Shown: positions 1 to 12,404, counted from the stretch's first letter. The stretch is 64,000 bases of DNA from Lasiosphaeris hirsuta (GCA_030549175.1 JAUKUA010000001.1:1736001-1800000); one strand, 5' to 3'. The notes: generated by a model from the sequence alone, not told the origin. Made by a program: numbers and translations.

Positions 1-2
1 AG

Positions 3-492
3 TCGTGGGCGAGCCGCATGTGGAACAGCCCCATCGGTGTCAAGACGGTGCACTTTTGGTACGCCCTCCCCTCCCTCCTCACACAGCCCTTTATATATAT
101 CCAAACTACCTAGCTGACCCTCTGGGGAAACAGGGCGCCCGTCATGAAATGGGGCCTCGTCCTCGCCGGCATCTCCGACTTCGCCCGCCCCGCCGAGAAC
201 CTCTCGCTGACGCAGAACGCCGCCCTCACCGCCACCGGCATCATCTGGACGCGCTGGTGCTTGATCATCAAGCCCAAGAACTACCTGTGAGTCCCTCTTC
301 CGGTCCCAGGGCAACAACGGTCACGCGATACGATAGCTAACGGTGTGGTTCCTCCGCAGTCTGGCCGCTGTCAACTTCTTCCTCGGCCTTGTCGGTGTCA
401 TCCAGGTCTCGCGCATTGTCATGTACAACCAGTCGCAGAAGGCATTGACGGCCAAGGCTGACGCCGAGGCCAAGGAGGTTGTGCAGGCGTAA
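3..492 (+). CDS. MPC2: Mitochondrial pyruvate carrier subunit, MPC2/MPC3 type (5' end cut by window)
   Basis: Subunit of the inner-membrane complex that imports pyruvate into the mitochondrial matrix. Three exons are visible: 3-58 (enters from outside the window), 134-288 and 360-492. The introns at 59-133 and 289-359 have GT-AG ends and keep frame. The joined product carries the family signatures GVKTVHFWAPVMKWG, an ISDFARP loop, TGIIWTRWCLIIKPKNY and a third hydrophobic stretch LAAVNFFLGLVGVIQ. The KPKNYLLA-type motif matches the Mpc2/Mpc3 branch rather than Mpc1 (from memory of the yeast proteins). The C-terminus is short and charged and ends before TAA at 490. The start codon and N-terminal residues lie upstream of the window. 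It is convergent with the pantothenate kinase gene. Confidence 0.9.
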
Positions 493-1096
493 GGAGCTAG
501 TGGAGCCGCCGCGGGTGGATGGGAGAGGGAGTTGATGGGTATTTAAATGTTGCATTTTGGAAGCAAACAAATGCTTCTTCCCAAAGACGGGGAGGGTGGT
601 CGTTGGAGCTGCTGAAGTCCATTGGGGTCGGTTCTAGACAGGCTGGAAGGAGAGGTCATTAGATCTGGGATTGTTTTGCACCCATGGATCGTGGAAATAG
701 AGCGCTGGATCGGTTGTACAAAACCTTGTATTGGCTTGTCAACAATAGTCGAATCTGTTAACCATACGGAACTTGCCATGTATTGTTCTTGCAAGGGCAC
801 CCGGGGCGAATGGAGAATTCGGAGTTCTTTTTTTCTTCATCTGGAAGCGAAGAACAATTCAGCAACCCATTGAACTTGCTGACCGCCACTCCCTCACAGC
901 CCTTGTTACTAACTTCTCAATCTATTACGCGCCATTCTATACAGACAGATAGGTGTCTCCTGAGCAAACACGAAAACTCGCTGGGACAATGATGCCAAAG
1001 CAGATTGACAGCGACCAACATACGGCAAATGCCCACAACGCCATGCATATGAACCCCTCGCTCAGATGCCGAAATACAAGGGATCGCTTGCTCCGT
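493..1096. other. Convergent 3' intergenic spacer
   Basis: Spacer between the stop codons of the pyruvate carrier and pantothenate kinase genes. It should hold both 3' untranslated regions. Open frames here have no recognisable content, and no RNA gene was seen. Confidence 0.5.
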
Positions 1097-2817
1097 TCAA
1101 ACAACAGCCTCATTATCCTCCGCTGTAGCTTCCCTCATCCTCGCACGCATTCGAGCTTGGAGCGCCGCCTCCTCGAAACTCGCCCTTCGGCCCCAGTTTT
1201 GCGGCTGGCGCTTCACGAACGCGCCGACGGCGCCCAGGTAGCCCTCGTGACGCAGGAAGTACGCCCGCTTGGCGCCTTTACTCCAGAACTTGATAGCATA
1301 GCTGAGTGTGTTCATGGTCTGGGGGTGACCGCGAATGAAGGACCCGCCAAAGTAGATGTGGGATAGCTCGTGAATCTGGCTTTGCAGGTAGGCGATTTGC
1401 CCAATGTTGTTGCTAATGGCGTAGAGCAGCGATCTCGAGATGTCGGCGCTTGAGAAGGGGGGAGTGCCAGTCTCGTCCTGGAGAGAAGACACCGAGTCCT
1501 GGGAGGGGCCGTGCTGGTGGTCTTTGTGACCGAGACCGCCGCTATCCTCGGCCTCGTTCTCCGCCTGTCGCTTCTTGCGGAACACTTTACCAAAGGAGCT
1601 CGCGATTGTGGTACTCTTGAGCCCAATCTTGCCGTAGTCGGTGCCATAAATATCACCGACAAGCATGTCGACGGTCGTGTTGTCACCGCGGGATGCGAGG
1701 TCAAGCATCTCGTCAAATGTGCGCGCCCCCGTAAGCAGACTAAGCAACCCCCACAGTGTTCCTCCACCTAATGACGTACCACCCACTCGTTCATACTTAC
1801 GAGGCCCTGACACCTTGAGGAAGGACACGCCGGAGCCAATGTTTACCAGCAAGTACGGGTAAACATTGTCAGACGGGGCGACGAATTGCATGGGATTTGA
1901 CTCCGAGTAGGTAAAGACCTCGCGGGGGATCTCGGTAATGAAGAAGTCGAGGCCGATGATGAGACACTCCATCTCATCCTCGCGCAGCACGTCGACGCCG
2001 AGCACATCGCGAATCATGTCGTAGTACTTGTAGGCGCCACCGCCTGTGGCCATGACGCAGAGCTCACCGGGGCTGCTTGGGCCGTCGCCACTGCCATTGA
2101 GGAGTTCATGCTTATGCTTGACCTCGCGCATAAACTTGAGGCACTCTTCGATGTGGTCTGTCTCAAAGCTCATGAAGTTGAGCCGGCCACCGGGGTCGGT
2201 TGAGTGCGCCTCACGCGAAAAGTAGACCAGCTTGGCAAGGGAACCGCCGATCTGCGGGAACGCGCAAAGGGAGCGATGTTAGCTGCTGCGACGCTGGGAA
2301 TGTATGACATCACTATCTCGAGACAAGTCTCTTCAGCAGTGTGGCCGTACCGCCGTGTCGGGACAAATTCCGAGCGTAGTGCGAACATGAGGAGACCCGG
2401 AGGGGGGACGGAGGGCGGAGGGATTGTGTAAGACTGGGACAACAAAGGGGATGCATCTCATACATCAATGGCAATATGGCTGACGACGGCCGTGTGGTTC
2501 GGCAGCCTGATATCCTTAGTCTCATGGTGGGGGGGCGAGCCGCGGCCATTGGAGCTGGCAGGTGTGCTGGTGCCCTGGTCGACAATGAAGGCGCCCTTGA
2601 CATTGATGCGCACCGACCCGGGATGGCTCAGTGTCGTGTCAAGGTCGATATCGGCAGGCCCGGCATCTGCAACTTGGAGGAAGCCGCGGGCTCCTTTTCC
2701 GTTGCCATTGCTGTGCCGGCTGCCGTGGCCGTTGCTCACATCGACATCGGCGACCTGGTGCTCCTCGTCCCCCAACACCAGCTGCGGAGCCTCGGCCTGG
2801 AAGGTGTCGGTCGGCAT
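1097..2817 (-). CDS. CAB1: Pantothenate kinase, eukaryotic type II (fumble family)
   Basis: Phosphorylates pantothenate, the first and committed step of coenzyme A synthesis. Two exons: 2464-2817 and 1097-2251, with a 212-bp GT-AG intron at 2252-2463. The junction restores the ATP-binding motif HIAID|IGGSLAKLVYFS, which fixes the splice. The second exon has the family hallmarks ATGGGAYKY, NIGSGVS, VGGTSLGGGT and FGGSFIRGHP. The product is about 502 aa. An insert near residues 300-340 is charged and low in complexity (RKKRQAENEAED, QHGPSQDS). The ATG at 2817 is the first in a frame that stays open upstream, so the true N-terminus could be longer. The N-terminal about 80 residues are low-complexity (NGHGSRHSNGNGKG). 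End-product control by acyl-CoA is known for the family but not visible here. Confidence 0.93.
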
Positions 2818-3696
2818 TGTCGGCTTCTTGATTTCGATTCGAATGGCCCACCCATAGAGATGGAGAAAGTTCCAGGGGTTCGCTTTCTCGGATTCAGGGT
2901 TGGTCGATGGGTTCAGGGCGGCATCAACGTGTCCAATGTGTCCAACGTATCCTCAGAGGAAGCCATTCGAGGGGGTTTCGGGGTCAGGCACTGGCTTGTC
3001 AAACCTTTTAAAACCGGGAATGCTCAGAATTACATTGTAGAACTCATCCCGGTGAGTTTTGAAGCTCCCGTTTGTCAAGAGTTAGGGTGCGACCAACCAG
3101 CGCGTCTTATCGATAACCGGCGGATCCCCCTTGGCCCGAGATGACCTGTAAGGGAAGGGTCGGAGCTCGCTGAGCCTCCATCACCTGAGTGCTGACAGCT
3201 GACGAGCATGCTGACAGTCCAAATACTTCGCCAGTTCCAATCTCATACACTGTAGACGTCGATAAATGTTTCCACGTAATGTACCTGATTGCAAGCCAGC
3301 CGAGGTTGCCAAATAGCCGCCTATATCCTGTCACAAGACTTCTGAGTCCTCCGCGCTCTGAACGCCCTCAAATTCCACCGTCAGATCCGCAAAAAGCCGC
3401 CATTTTCATACCAAGATATCCCTTTACAGCTTGAAGCCAAGACCACCCGACCAATTCATGACACAACGTAAAAGTACAAGTGTATCCTAACACTGCCTGA
3501 CTGGCTAATCCAACACTGAATCAAAGTAACCTGAGGCCTTTTCTTTTCCAAAACCAAACCCAAAAAGTATGTAAAAAAGCAGAAAGCCTGTCGTGTCCAA
3601 ATCTCTTTTCTCTGCCCAAAAAGAAGCCTCCCGGCGACCAATAAAATAAAATAAAACACCGTCAACGAATCCCAACGTTCCGGCATCGTCTTCATC
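2818..3696. other. Intergenic spacer between two tandem minus-strand genes
   Basis: Contains the presumed promoter of the pantothenate kinase gene and the 3' untranslated region of the RGS gene. The kinase frame is open without an ATG for some tens of bases upstream of 2817, so an upstream exon cannot be excluded. No other feature seen. Confidence 0.4.
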
Positions 3697-5165
3697 TCAA
3701 AAGAAGTTGCCACCAGGAACACAGACAAAAATCGCTGCCAAGCCCCCCGCCAGGAGAAGCGCGCAGAGCATGCTCTGCACAAAGATGGTGTCCTGGATCT
3801 GTCGCAAGGCTGGCTCCTGAATCCAGACCTCCCTGTCGAAAATCTTGCGGACTATGTTTCGCTTTTGGTACTGGATAACCCATGGCTGCTCCTCGTAGCT
3901 GTTTGACGACCCGAAGCTGTCGAACGAGTGCTTCCCCAAATCCGTACCATCCTCCTCTGTGATGAAGAGCTCCCACGGTCGGACATGGCGATGATGCATG
4001 CCGTGCAGTACAACGCACATGCCTTTCCATGCCGCAATCAGCGTTGCGATACCCAGAACCCAGCCGATGGCTGCAAGAGCACGATATCCTCGCCCAATAC
4101 GTGACATTGTGAGAACCAGCGCCACCGCAATGCCAGCTACGATGAGGCCGACGCCAAGGGCTCGTGCAAAGAAGACACGCGCAGGATTGCCATTGCAGAT
4201 AGACCAACGGATGAAGTTAGGATGTGCTTGCCGGCGCAGGGTTGACTCGACCGACTTCGCGATCTCTCGGAGAGCTGAAGGGTGCGTCGTGTAAGCCAGG
4301 GCATGCAAAGCCGCCTTCTGCTCACGGTCCGAGAGATTGAGTTGTCGGGGCGCGCCGTCCATGATATAAGTTGCAATCACTCGGTCGATCTCAACGCGGA
4401 ATGGCTGTATCGTGACTACCCTCGAGTTAGTACGGGGAGTAGGAGCACTCGCGTTTATGCACTCACAAGGCGCCTTGACACCCGCTGTGGCAAATGCATC
4501 ACTTGCTTGACTCTTGTACGACATGGCGTTAGAGCCAATATAGTCGGAGAGTATCTCGCGGTCGTCAGGGGTCTGAGGCGGAGTTGTGAAGGGGTTCCCT
4601 CCAGACACAGACGGCTTTCGGATATCGGGACGCTTTTCGAAATCGGTGCCCTTGAAGATCTCAGTCGCTTGTGTCTCGGGTCCCTTGCGTGCCTTCTCGG
4701 CATGCTCCTTCTGGATACGGGCAATTGCCTCATCCTCCATGGCCTGCGTCCATTCTGGAGCTAGTGCCAGGTCTGAAGTTTTGGCCTCCTTGAACCGCTT
4801 GACATAATCCCGGTGCCACAAGAAGAACTGAAGGTTTTCGGCAGACCGCTCGATGTATATCAAGTAGTTCATAAAGTCGCGGGTCGTGCATGGCTGTGCT
4901 TCGCTATCAGCCCAGATGTCTTGACTGGTAGCACATAGCGCAAGAGCAAGAGACTTACTGGGCAAGTTCCTCCGTCGATGATTCTATCAAACCCGAGTGC
5001 CGCCGGGATACCCGCCAAGTTGCCTGACCTGACTGACTTCAACGAACTGCTAGTCTTCCCGTCAATGCCGCTTCCGTTGTCAGACGAGGCTGGTCTGTCT
5101 TCCATGCTGGGCCGTGTGTTGTCAACGTATGCAGGACGCCGATAGTTGAGTGGCAGCAGACCCAT
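3697..5165 (-). CDS. RAX1: RAX1-type membrane protein with RGS domain
   Basis: Members of this fungal family carry an N-terminal RGS fold followed by membrane segments. Yeast Rax1 marks division sites for bipolar budding; a role in polarity is inferred here from family. Exons 4959-5165, 4467-4893 and 3697-4415 give about 450 aa. Intron 1 (4894-4958) joins GGTCP to PCTTRDFMNYLIYIE, the RGS start. Intron 2 (4416-4466) is only 51 bp, in frame and free of stops, but has GTGAGT, a TACTAAC branch site and TAG; removing it restores KAPFTIQPFRVEID. RGS core is at about residues 70-240. Hydrophobic segments follow (ARALGVGLIVAGIAVALVL, ALAAIGWVLGIATLIAAW) and one lies near the C-terminus (SMLCALLLAGGLAAIFVCV). 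The ATG at 5165 is followed by a Ser/Arg-rich leader. Confidence 0.82.
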
Positions 5166-8100
5166 CGTGGAAGGCTACAAGTTTCGTGTAAGGCTACTAG
5201 TAGTGGTACTTGACAACCCAAAAGTGAGATTGGTAAAAGAGCCAGCTGTAGTCTAAAAGAAAGGTATAGGATGGTACAATCTCGGTTTGGCCAAAGATCT
5301 TTATCTGCCCAAAGATTGGCAGATGTGAAAAGGCCAAGTAGAAGAGGGACAGTGTTTGGGGATATAAATCCCAGTGAGACCAGAGAAGCTAAGGCCCCGG
5401 GCCTACGCCAAGCTCAGCAAGGGCAACCCTGATATGTGAGCAATGGAGCAGAGAGGGAAGGGCTGGCAGGGCAGGTTGTGTAGTACAGAAAGGGTAGATT
5501 GGCAATTAGAAGAGGAAGGTGATCCGAGTGGGGGTAGATGTCCATACACACACAACCACAGTCGGGAACCGCACTTGTACCTCGCCTCACCTACACCACA
5601 TTAGATGCTACTGCAAGAAGCAGGGGCTGAGGTCAGGAAACAGGCAGTTTGCCAGAAGGAAAGATGGATGGCAATCGTGAGGTCATATCGGATCCTCACC
5701 ACATGCAAGCTGCGAAGTGGTGGGCGTGCTTCGTGACATGGCTACATCTTGGAAAGCGACTAGGCCGCAGTTTCGATATGTCGACTGCGCTCATGGCAGA
5801 AAGGGAGCGGCCTCTGAGCGAGCTTGATATGGACTCCGTCCACAGTCTGCAGATGTGGACGGGTACCAGCTGCAGGATCCGGGACATGCATTACGATACA
5901 GAAACCTAGTTGCCGTGTCTAGTGTATCTGCGAGAGGTTGGAACGGCCTGGAAGTGAAAAGCAAGAATCGGGTCTCGATGCCAGCAACAAAAGGTTCGAC
6001 AGCAAGGCAGCTTGAAAACGGAAATGATCGACGGCAGGAGGCTGACTGGCCGAGGGATGATTGGTGGAGGCAGCGTGGCGTTGATTGGGAAATGCGCTCG
6101 AGGCACTTGGAGTCACAGCGGGTGAGGTCTTGGTTCTCATCAGGTGCCTGGTATCGCCGTGGCATCTCGGGCAAGGGGCCTCCATGGTCTGGGGTTCAAA
6201 TCAAAAGAAGGCATATGGAAACGACAAGGCCAGCCCACCGCTCCTCTCCCGCTGTGCTGTGCAGGAGCAAAGACCACTAAAAGGCCTGGACTATGCTTGC
6301 CGCCAATCGATGCACCTAAGTGGAGCACGGCCCTAATCCCCTGCCAGATGAACCCAGCCAATCTCGTGAACCACGGAGGACACAAGGGGAAAACCTTCCG
6401 CCACGCCCTCCCCAGCATTCGAGTTTGCTCGGAGATCCCACAAGGCCCCACGATCCAGGCGACACCAAATCTTACCCCACGGATCGCCGGCATCTTCGAG
6501 GCTGTCCGGGTGCGGGCAGTGTACCACGCTACAGTACACACTACAGATGCCACCCATGCCAACCATGCCGCCTGCTTGACGCTCAAATATCGACATTAGC
6601 GAATATGGATATGGGTTTTCTTTGGTCCTCGAGTGCCCAATCCTCGTCGTTCCGGACGCCAAACCCGAGTCGGGCATTTACCCTTCACCGACCTCTCCCA
6701 CGCTCCGTCCCCTCTGCATCCCATTCGCATCCGAACCACTCGAACTCAGGTCCGCCGCCTGAAAGAGGCGATTGCTGCGGTACCTCCTGCGGCCCCTGCA
6801 GTGTATCGGGACCATCCCTGGAATTAGGGCTGTCGCTGCAATCAAAGAGGGGGTGCATCTGTCTTACCCTGCGATGGAATTGAAGTGCGAGGGCAAGGCA
6901 AACCACCCTACAAACCTCCACTCCTCCATTTTACAGCTGGCGCCTCTGCTACACCAAGCTGCGAACTTGCCCGCCCACAAGTTCGGCTGGCCGCTCGGGG
7001 CTCAGTTATCCATGGCTCAAATATACATCCCCAGTAACCGACGAGGCCGGGCTGTCCAAGGGAAAAAGCCCGAAGGCGTTTGGCTTTCTGCAAAGTGTAA
7101 ATAGCTCTTTGCACCCCAAGCACCGTGACATCCTCGAAGCCCACCTTCGACTCTGCGGGGTTATCGCATCGAAGGTCCCTCGCTGACAGTTTGCTTTTTT
7201 TGTTTGGCCTTGACTTGACAGCGTTTTTGATCTACACTAGAATGTTGGAAATCCCATTGTCTTACCCATCGGGTGTCATGGCTCCCTTGCTGTCTCTCTG
7301 GTTGCGCCATCCAACCCCTGTCCCGGTTTGCTTTTTTCTTGAGTTCAGCTTTCTGGGGGTCGCACATGTCGTGTTCTGGTCCTAGGCCTGAGCAATCATC
7401 TTTGTCAATCATGAAGTCCCAACAGTAGTCTCTTACAAATGTTGTAAAAAGCAACATAACGCCGTCCACGGTGGTCTTGGCCAAAGAGATATGTCTCTCT
7501 CAGTGGTGTTCCTTCATGTTTGCCGCGAGAAGCTTGGCTAACACGAGGACGGTGAGGATGGACTCGGCATACTCATGTGTCCCATGAGTGCAGAACTATG
7601 ATCTGATGGTCCTCGTGTGTCCTGTGACCTCCTTCCTGCATTCTCTTGATATTTACTTTTCTGTTTCGTATTTACTTTCGCCGTATACCCGTGGGTGAAT
7701 ACACTGCCCATTTACATAATGCCCGAGATAAGGCAAAAGAAAAGACTCACCTATCCCAGTCACCGGGGCTACCTACGCTGGCTCCTGATCTACCAGCGGA
7801 CACCGCGGTACTTTGGGCAGCGAGGGCAGACTCGGCAAGCTCCAATCACGAGATAGCTGCACACAAGACGGGGCCGGTGGAATTATTTCTCCGCAAAATG
7901 CCACAATGAATCCCGGGTTTCATCGATTCCCGCACCATCCGGGTTCCAACACAGGGCTGTTCTTTGGGACATCCCAACCAATATCCGGAACCACAATTAC
8001 TTATATTTTCTACTTACCATCCTGTGTTTTTTTCATGGGAGGAATTGTTCTGTTTGTTGCTATTGCTTTGCCACTATGACGCGCCCATTTTGAAAGGGTT

Positions 8101-8424
8101 TGAACTTCCCCACGTTTGACCTCCAGTCCTAGCGTTACGACGAGCCGGCCCGCTTCGCTTCAAAGCTCCCACAGTCACACCTGATAGAGATCTACGACGA
8201 TGGAAGGACAGACGATCATTGCAAATCTAGATCACCCTTGTTCCCGACTATAGGTGATGCTTAGACTACATATTATATCGCCCTTTTGTCTGGAGGTGTA
8301 TCAACTCGCAAATGGTGGCAACAAAATCTTGAAGTCCGTCTTGAGCCTGTAAATATTCGTATCTTGCCATGATTCATCATCGTCAACGTCCAGACATGCA
8401 ACCATCGGCCTTCTCCAAAGCTCA
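5166..8424. other. 3.3-kb stretch without a supportable gene
   Basis: Short overlapping open frames occur on both strands, but none shows a conserved motif or plausible exon series. The part near 5200-5700 is likely promoter and 5' leader of the RAX1-like gene. No tRNA, transposase remnant or clear repeat was recognised. Confidence 0.4.
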
Positions 8425-10033
8425 TTACACGTCATCATCCGATTCTAATGTCAAGTCAATAACAATTCCGTTCCCAGACTTGGAGCCTGAGGTCCCCGAA
8501 ACAGTTCGTTCCTCGATGGGACTGGCAACTGGCCGACCAGCCCATTTGTTATGGACTTGCTGACTCCGCTCGCTGTCCCCAGCAACTTCGTCCAGTTTTC
8601 TCCTGTTATTTTTCCTTTCCTTGTTTCTCTCTTTCGGTGGAGCAAACATCTCGGCGGGAAGCCCCCGGCGAAGTACACAGTCCAAAAGCTGATACTCAAT
8701 TTCCTTGTCAGAGCCGTCCACACCGAGTTCTGCGAAACCACTCAGAAGCCACCATGGTCTGATGGATACTGTAGTGCATGGGAAATCTTTTCGGCTTCAC
8801 TTTAATACCTGCCCACTGCTGCTGTATCCTTGCGCCGAGATTTCCGTACACCAGCTCCCGGCTTAACTCAAGAGCGGTCAAATGTTGGACTGGCCAGGTC
8901 AACGGGAGTCTCGGGTAGAAGTGATCTAGCATGAACTGCCAGATGGCTGGGATGTCCCCCGCTGAGTGCGTCATCTTTCGAAGTGATGGGCTTATAGCAT
9001 CGGGTGACAATGCTAAGGTCCGGGAAGGTGTTGGGGACTCTGACAGAGGAATGCCCCATATCGCAGAGCTGTCGCTGTAGGCGCGCTGGCCTAAAATGTG
9101 TTCGATTGGCTTCAGCGGATACAACTTCCATACGATTCACTTACTATTTGCTCATTTCTATCGGATTACGACTTGAACTTGCTGTAAATATATCACACAT
9201 CGAGTGAGCGAACCCCGACGCATCAGCAGCTTTGGCAATAGCAAAAACTTTTTGGGCTCCTACCCCCTGGAGGCTAACACCAGTCCCAGGAGTATATCCC
9301 AGGAGTATAATCGCAACCCGGGAGCAACGCGAACAGAACGATGCCCTCTCGGCTCAAGGGATTTTTGCCGGATGTGTATCTTTCAATTGTTTCATTGCTT
9401 TTGAAGGTTTGGTTTCCTCTGGTCGCTGGAGAACCTACAAATAATTGTGCACCCGAACATAAACGTATCGCTATCTTCCGACTAAACAGCGTCCACGATG
9501 CCGAGCTGTTGCAATCTACAACACTCTGCCTCTGCTTCTACGGGAGCGGTATGGTAGGGCACGCCAAGGTGGCCCAACATTTCTTTCAGAATTACGGTCT
9601 TGTCGGGGTGGAGGGTCTTTACCACCTGACTTCTCTTGATCCCTTTCGCGGGGCCGTCGAAGACAAATATTAGTTCGATATTCCTGCTCCTCAGACACGA
9701 GACTCGGTTCAAAATTGCCCTCTCTTTCAACTTCGAGGCTGGAGTCTCTGTAATTCCACGTATTAGCTTGGGAGGCACCTCGACTTTAGTCGGATGAGGC
9801 GGTACTCTTTCAGATATCCTGAACCTTCTTATCGTCGATGTTGTGGAACATCCAGTAGGGTGTATCAGTCGCAACCCGAAGCGGCCGTCCGTGGCTTTGG
9901 TAGTGCTGGGATGACATCTCGGCTAGGTTTGTCCTCCCCGCTGCCAGCGACAACTTGCCAGAACCTAGAGACGGATGTGTCAGGTCCATTGATAGCAGTA
10001 GATTGCGATATGGGTTTACTGTTTGATCCCCAT
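8425..10033 (-). pseudogene. Decayed XPG/Rad2-family nuclease gene
   Basis: Relic of a flap-endonuclease/Holliday-resolvase-like gene of the XPG family. It starts at ATG 10033 (MGIK), with a probable intron at 9965-10019. Family segments follow in order: SHGRPLRVATD and YWMFHN (about 9820-9920), IELIFVFDGPAKG (about 9660), LKEMLGHLGVPYHTAP with EAEAECCRLQQLGIVDAV (XPG-I acidic motif), SEDSDTFMFGC, SREGIVLFALLPGCDYTPG, VPNTFPDLS, and a C-terminal IDLTLESDDD tail before TAA at 8425. It is broken by TGA at 9810-9812 where the family has a codon such as Arg, TAG at 9482-9484 in place of the Trp of DAVWSEDSD, a frame change near 9925-9931, a 13-bp tandem duplication at 9285-9310, and frame changes near 8955-8972 and 8700-8725. 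Sequencing error could explain one lesion but hardly all. It probably makes no functional nuclease. Confidence 0.82.
9285..9310. repeat. 13-bp tandem duplication inside the nuclease pseudogene
   Basis: The unit cccaggagtatat is present twice in direct tandem, the second copy differing at its last base. Thirteen bases are not a multiple of three, so the duplication shifts the frame. Dropping one copy rejoins GCDYTPG to GVSLQGVGAQKVF on the minus strand. Confidence 0.8.
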
Positions 10034-10793
10034 GGCTGGAGCGACTCCAATCTCCGTTGCAACTAGTGCAACTGAAAGAACCTTCGCCAGAGAAGGGCTG
10101 AGTTTGGGCCGCTCGGTTGTAAAAATGGAAGGGGAAGAGAGCGGAAGAGTTGGACTTGCAGCTTTTGCAGTAGCTGGGTTCTTGCTAGTCTCGAATGATA
10201 CCACCTGCAGATACCTACTGAGGTCACACGCCTTTCTCACTACTCAACGCTCCTTCCTTAAGCGTCTGGTCTTGTTCGGGGTTTATGTCTACCCGGTTGT
10301 GCTTCTCGACCGTGACTGCCTCTTTTGATGTGCAGGTGGGACGGTCAGGTTCTAATCGGTTGTAGGTCTTCGAATACTCAGGTTGTCCCAAAAAAAGATC
10401 GCGTCGATTTCGCGAAGTATTTCGACGCGAAGCATGAGGAGCTGGAATACGTATTCTCCAGCGATATTTGCTTATTTTGTGTATTGCTTGTACTAGGTCC
10501 GTGATTGACCAATAACCCCTTGCCGTTTCTCTACCCATGCTTTTTTACATAAACAATCCGAGTCACTGCACTGCATTGTTACCAAGGTTGTAATGTCTAG
10601 TGTACGGCGCCCTCTGTCTCAATCGTCGCATGGCATCAACTACTGGTCACACTAGTTGGGGTTCTCCCAGTTGAAAGGGTCGGGCGAATCACCATTTTTG
10701 GAATGGTGTTTTTTCTTTTGTCGGGAATGTTCTTTTTTCAGGGGCTAGACCGTCCGAGTTTGAACCAGATTAGACCTCCCCCTATCCGAGTCC
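10034..10793. other. Intergenic spacer, nothing recognised
   Basis: Lies upstream of the decayed nuclease and downstream of the DUF1348 gene. It includes short pyrimidine-rich runs near 10700-10740. No gene or repeat supported. Confidence 0.35.
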
Positions 10794-11371
10794 TCACCAG
10801 TGCTTCTCGCTGATATCAACAGAGTTAACATCGACACCGTCCTTGAACCACCGTTCCTCGTCTGAGATCTTGACGTCATTCCCACTCATTTGCCTCTTCC
10901 TCATGAGACCGTTATCCGCGAAAGTCCAATCCTCGAGACCATATGTCCTCCACCATTGGCCTTCCTTGTCATGCCATTCGTACCAGAACTGGACGGCAAT
11001 CTGACAAACTCCATCAGCCGCATTCACTCACTTCTAGGGTAGGTCACGAACCTTGTTATCGGTAAAGGCGAACAGCTCCTTCCTCAGACGGTACCCGTCC
11101 TCATTGGCCCACTTGTTGGACAGAAACTTGACGATCTCGGCACGGCCCTGGAGGAAGGTGTCGCGGTTCCTCCAGATGGAGTCTGGCGTGTACGCGTATT
11201 GGACAACCTCCGGGTTCCTAGTTGGGAGCACACATGAGTGGTAGTTCTCAGCCACACGGCAGAGATGAGTAGCATTTACGTTGTGTTCCATGCGTCTTGG
11301 CCAGCTCGAACCTTTATCTTGGCCGTCTCGAGGGTGAATGGGGGGAAGGGGGCTTTCGCTTCGGTTGCCAT
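10794..11371 (-). CDS. DUF1348 / SnoaL-like (NTF2-fold) small protein
   Basis: Small protein of the DUF1348 family, an NTF2-like cone-shaped fold of unknown biochemical role. Exons 11280-11371, 11052-11217 and 10794-11000 give 154 aa. Introns at 11218-11279 (GTAAAT...CTAG) and 11001-11051 (GTTCGT...CAG) restore frame and the conserved run NPEVVQYAYTPDSIWRNRDTF, then NK|IAVQFWYEWHDKEGQWWRTYG and GLMRKRQMS. Length and motif order match the family. The second donor, GTTCGT, is non-canonical after position 2. The start is the first ATG in frame (MATEAKAPFPPF). It is divergently transcribed from the peroxiredoxin gene across about 1 kb. No substrate can be named. Confidence 0.88.
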
Positions 11372-12404
11372 GATGATAATGTGAGTCTAACTCGCTGATA
11401 ACCCCTTTTCTTGCCAAGTGGGAGGTTTCGGAGAATGATTCAAGCTGCGACTTTGGAGGATGTTGTAATTTTTCTTGGTAAGTGAAATGGGCTGGGAATC
11501 ACATATATATGGACAAGATCCAAATTCTGGCTGGGTACTGGATGTTTGTGCCGGTCACATCGGCTTTCCTTCGGGTTTTCACCCTTCACCAGGGAGATTT
11601 GGGATTCCCCTCTGCAGTGGTCATTAATAATCCTGGACGTCACAGGTCCTAACGCATCTCCGCAGCGATCCGGTTGGAGGAGAAAGCTGTGATTACTTAT
11701 TTTGGTGTTGGAAGAGTAAACTTGAGATTAAAAAGCTCTTGACGGTACAATTGTCGACAACATCAACCGGAGTCGATAATTGCCAAGAACTCGAAGTGCT
11801 TGAGAGCCTCACCTACCTACCTAAGATATGTACACATTACGTAGGTGGGTGGGACCTCAGCCTTGGCCCCCACGCGACCTGCTATAAAGCTATGCTTCTC
11901 TATATTGCACACATCCTGTGGGACATTTGTACTTGTATTGGGGAAGGTGCGCAGCTCGAGGTATATTGCGCAATCGATACATCGACAGGTTGCATTAAGT
12001 AACCAGATACAAAATCAGCGACGGGTCCCAGGAGCAGAGCGGTTTCTGAACCGCCCGCTGCCCAATCCGATGCCAGAATGCTACGGGTAGCACCATTTAT
12101 AAGCAAGCAGGGTGTTATTTTAGTGTATTTCGTAGTTTGGCCTTCGGACTTTAGAGAGGAATAGGAGGTCGGATTGCGCCGATTTCATCCTCCAAAGTCG
12201 CTGCGGGCCGGGAAGCGGTAGTACCTTGAGGGGAAGGTCCCACTCTCAGGAACCCGTTGTGACAAGCTCATTTCCATACCCCTCCACCCCGCTATCACCA
12301 GCAAAATATCAACGACCACAACTCTTCTAGTAGATTCGCAAGAACTTTAGACCTCACATCCCAAGCACTCACACATATCCAAACAACCCACCAAACCATT
12401 CAAG
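11372..12404. promoter_or_regulatory. Divergent promoter region between DUF1348 and peroxiredoxin genes
   Basis: A 1.03-kb spacer between two opposed start codons, so it must hold both promoters. CA- and CT-rich leader sequence precedes the peroxiredoxin ATG at 12405. No specific transcription-factor site could be assigned. Confidence 0.5.
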
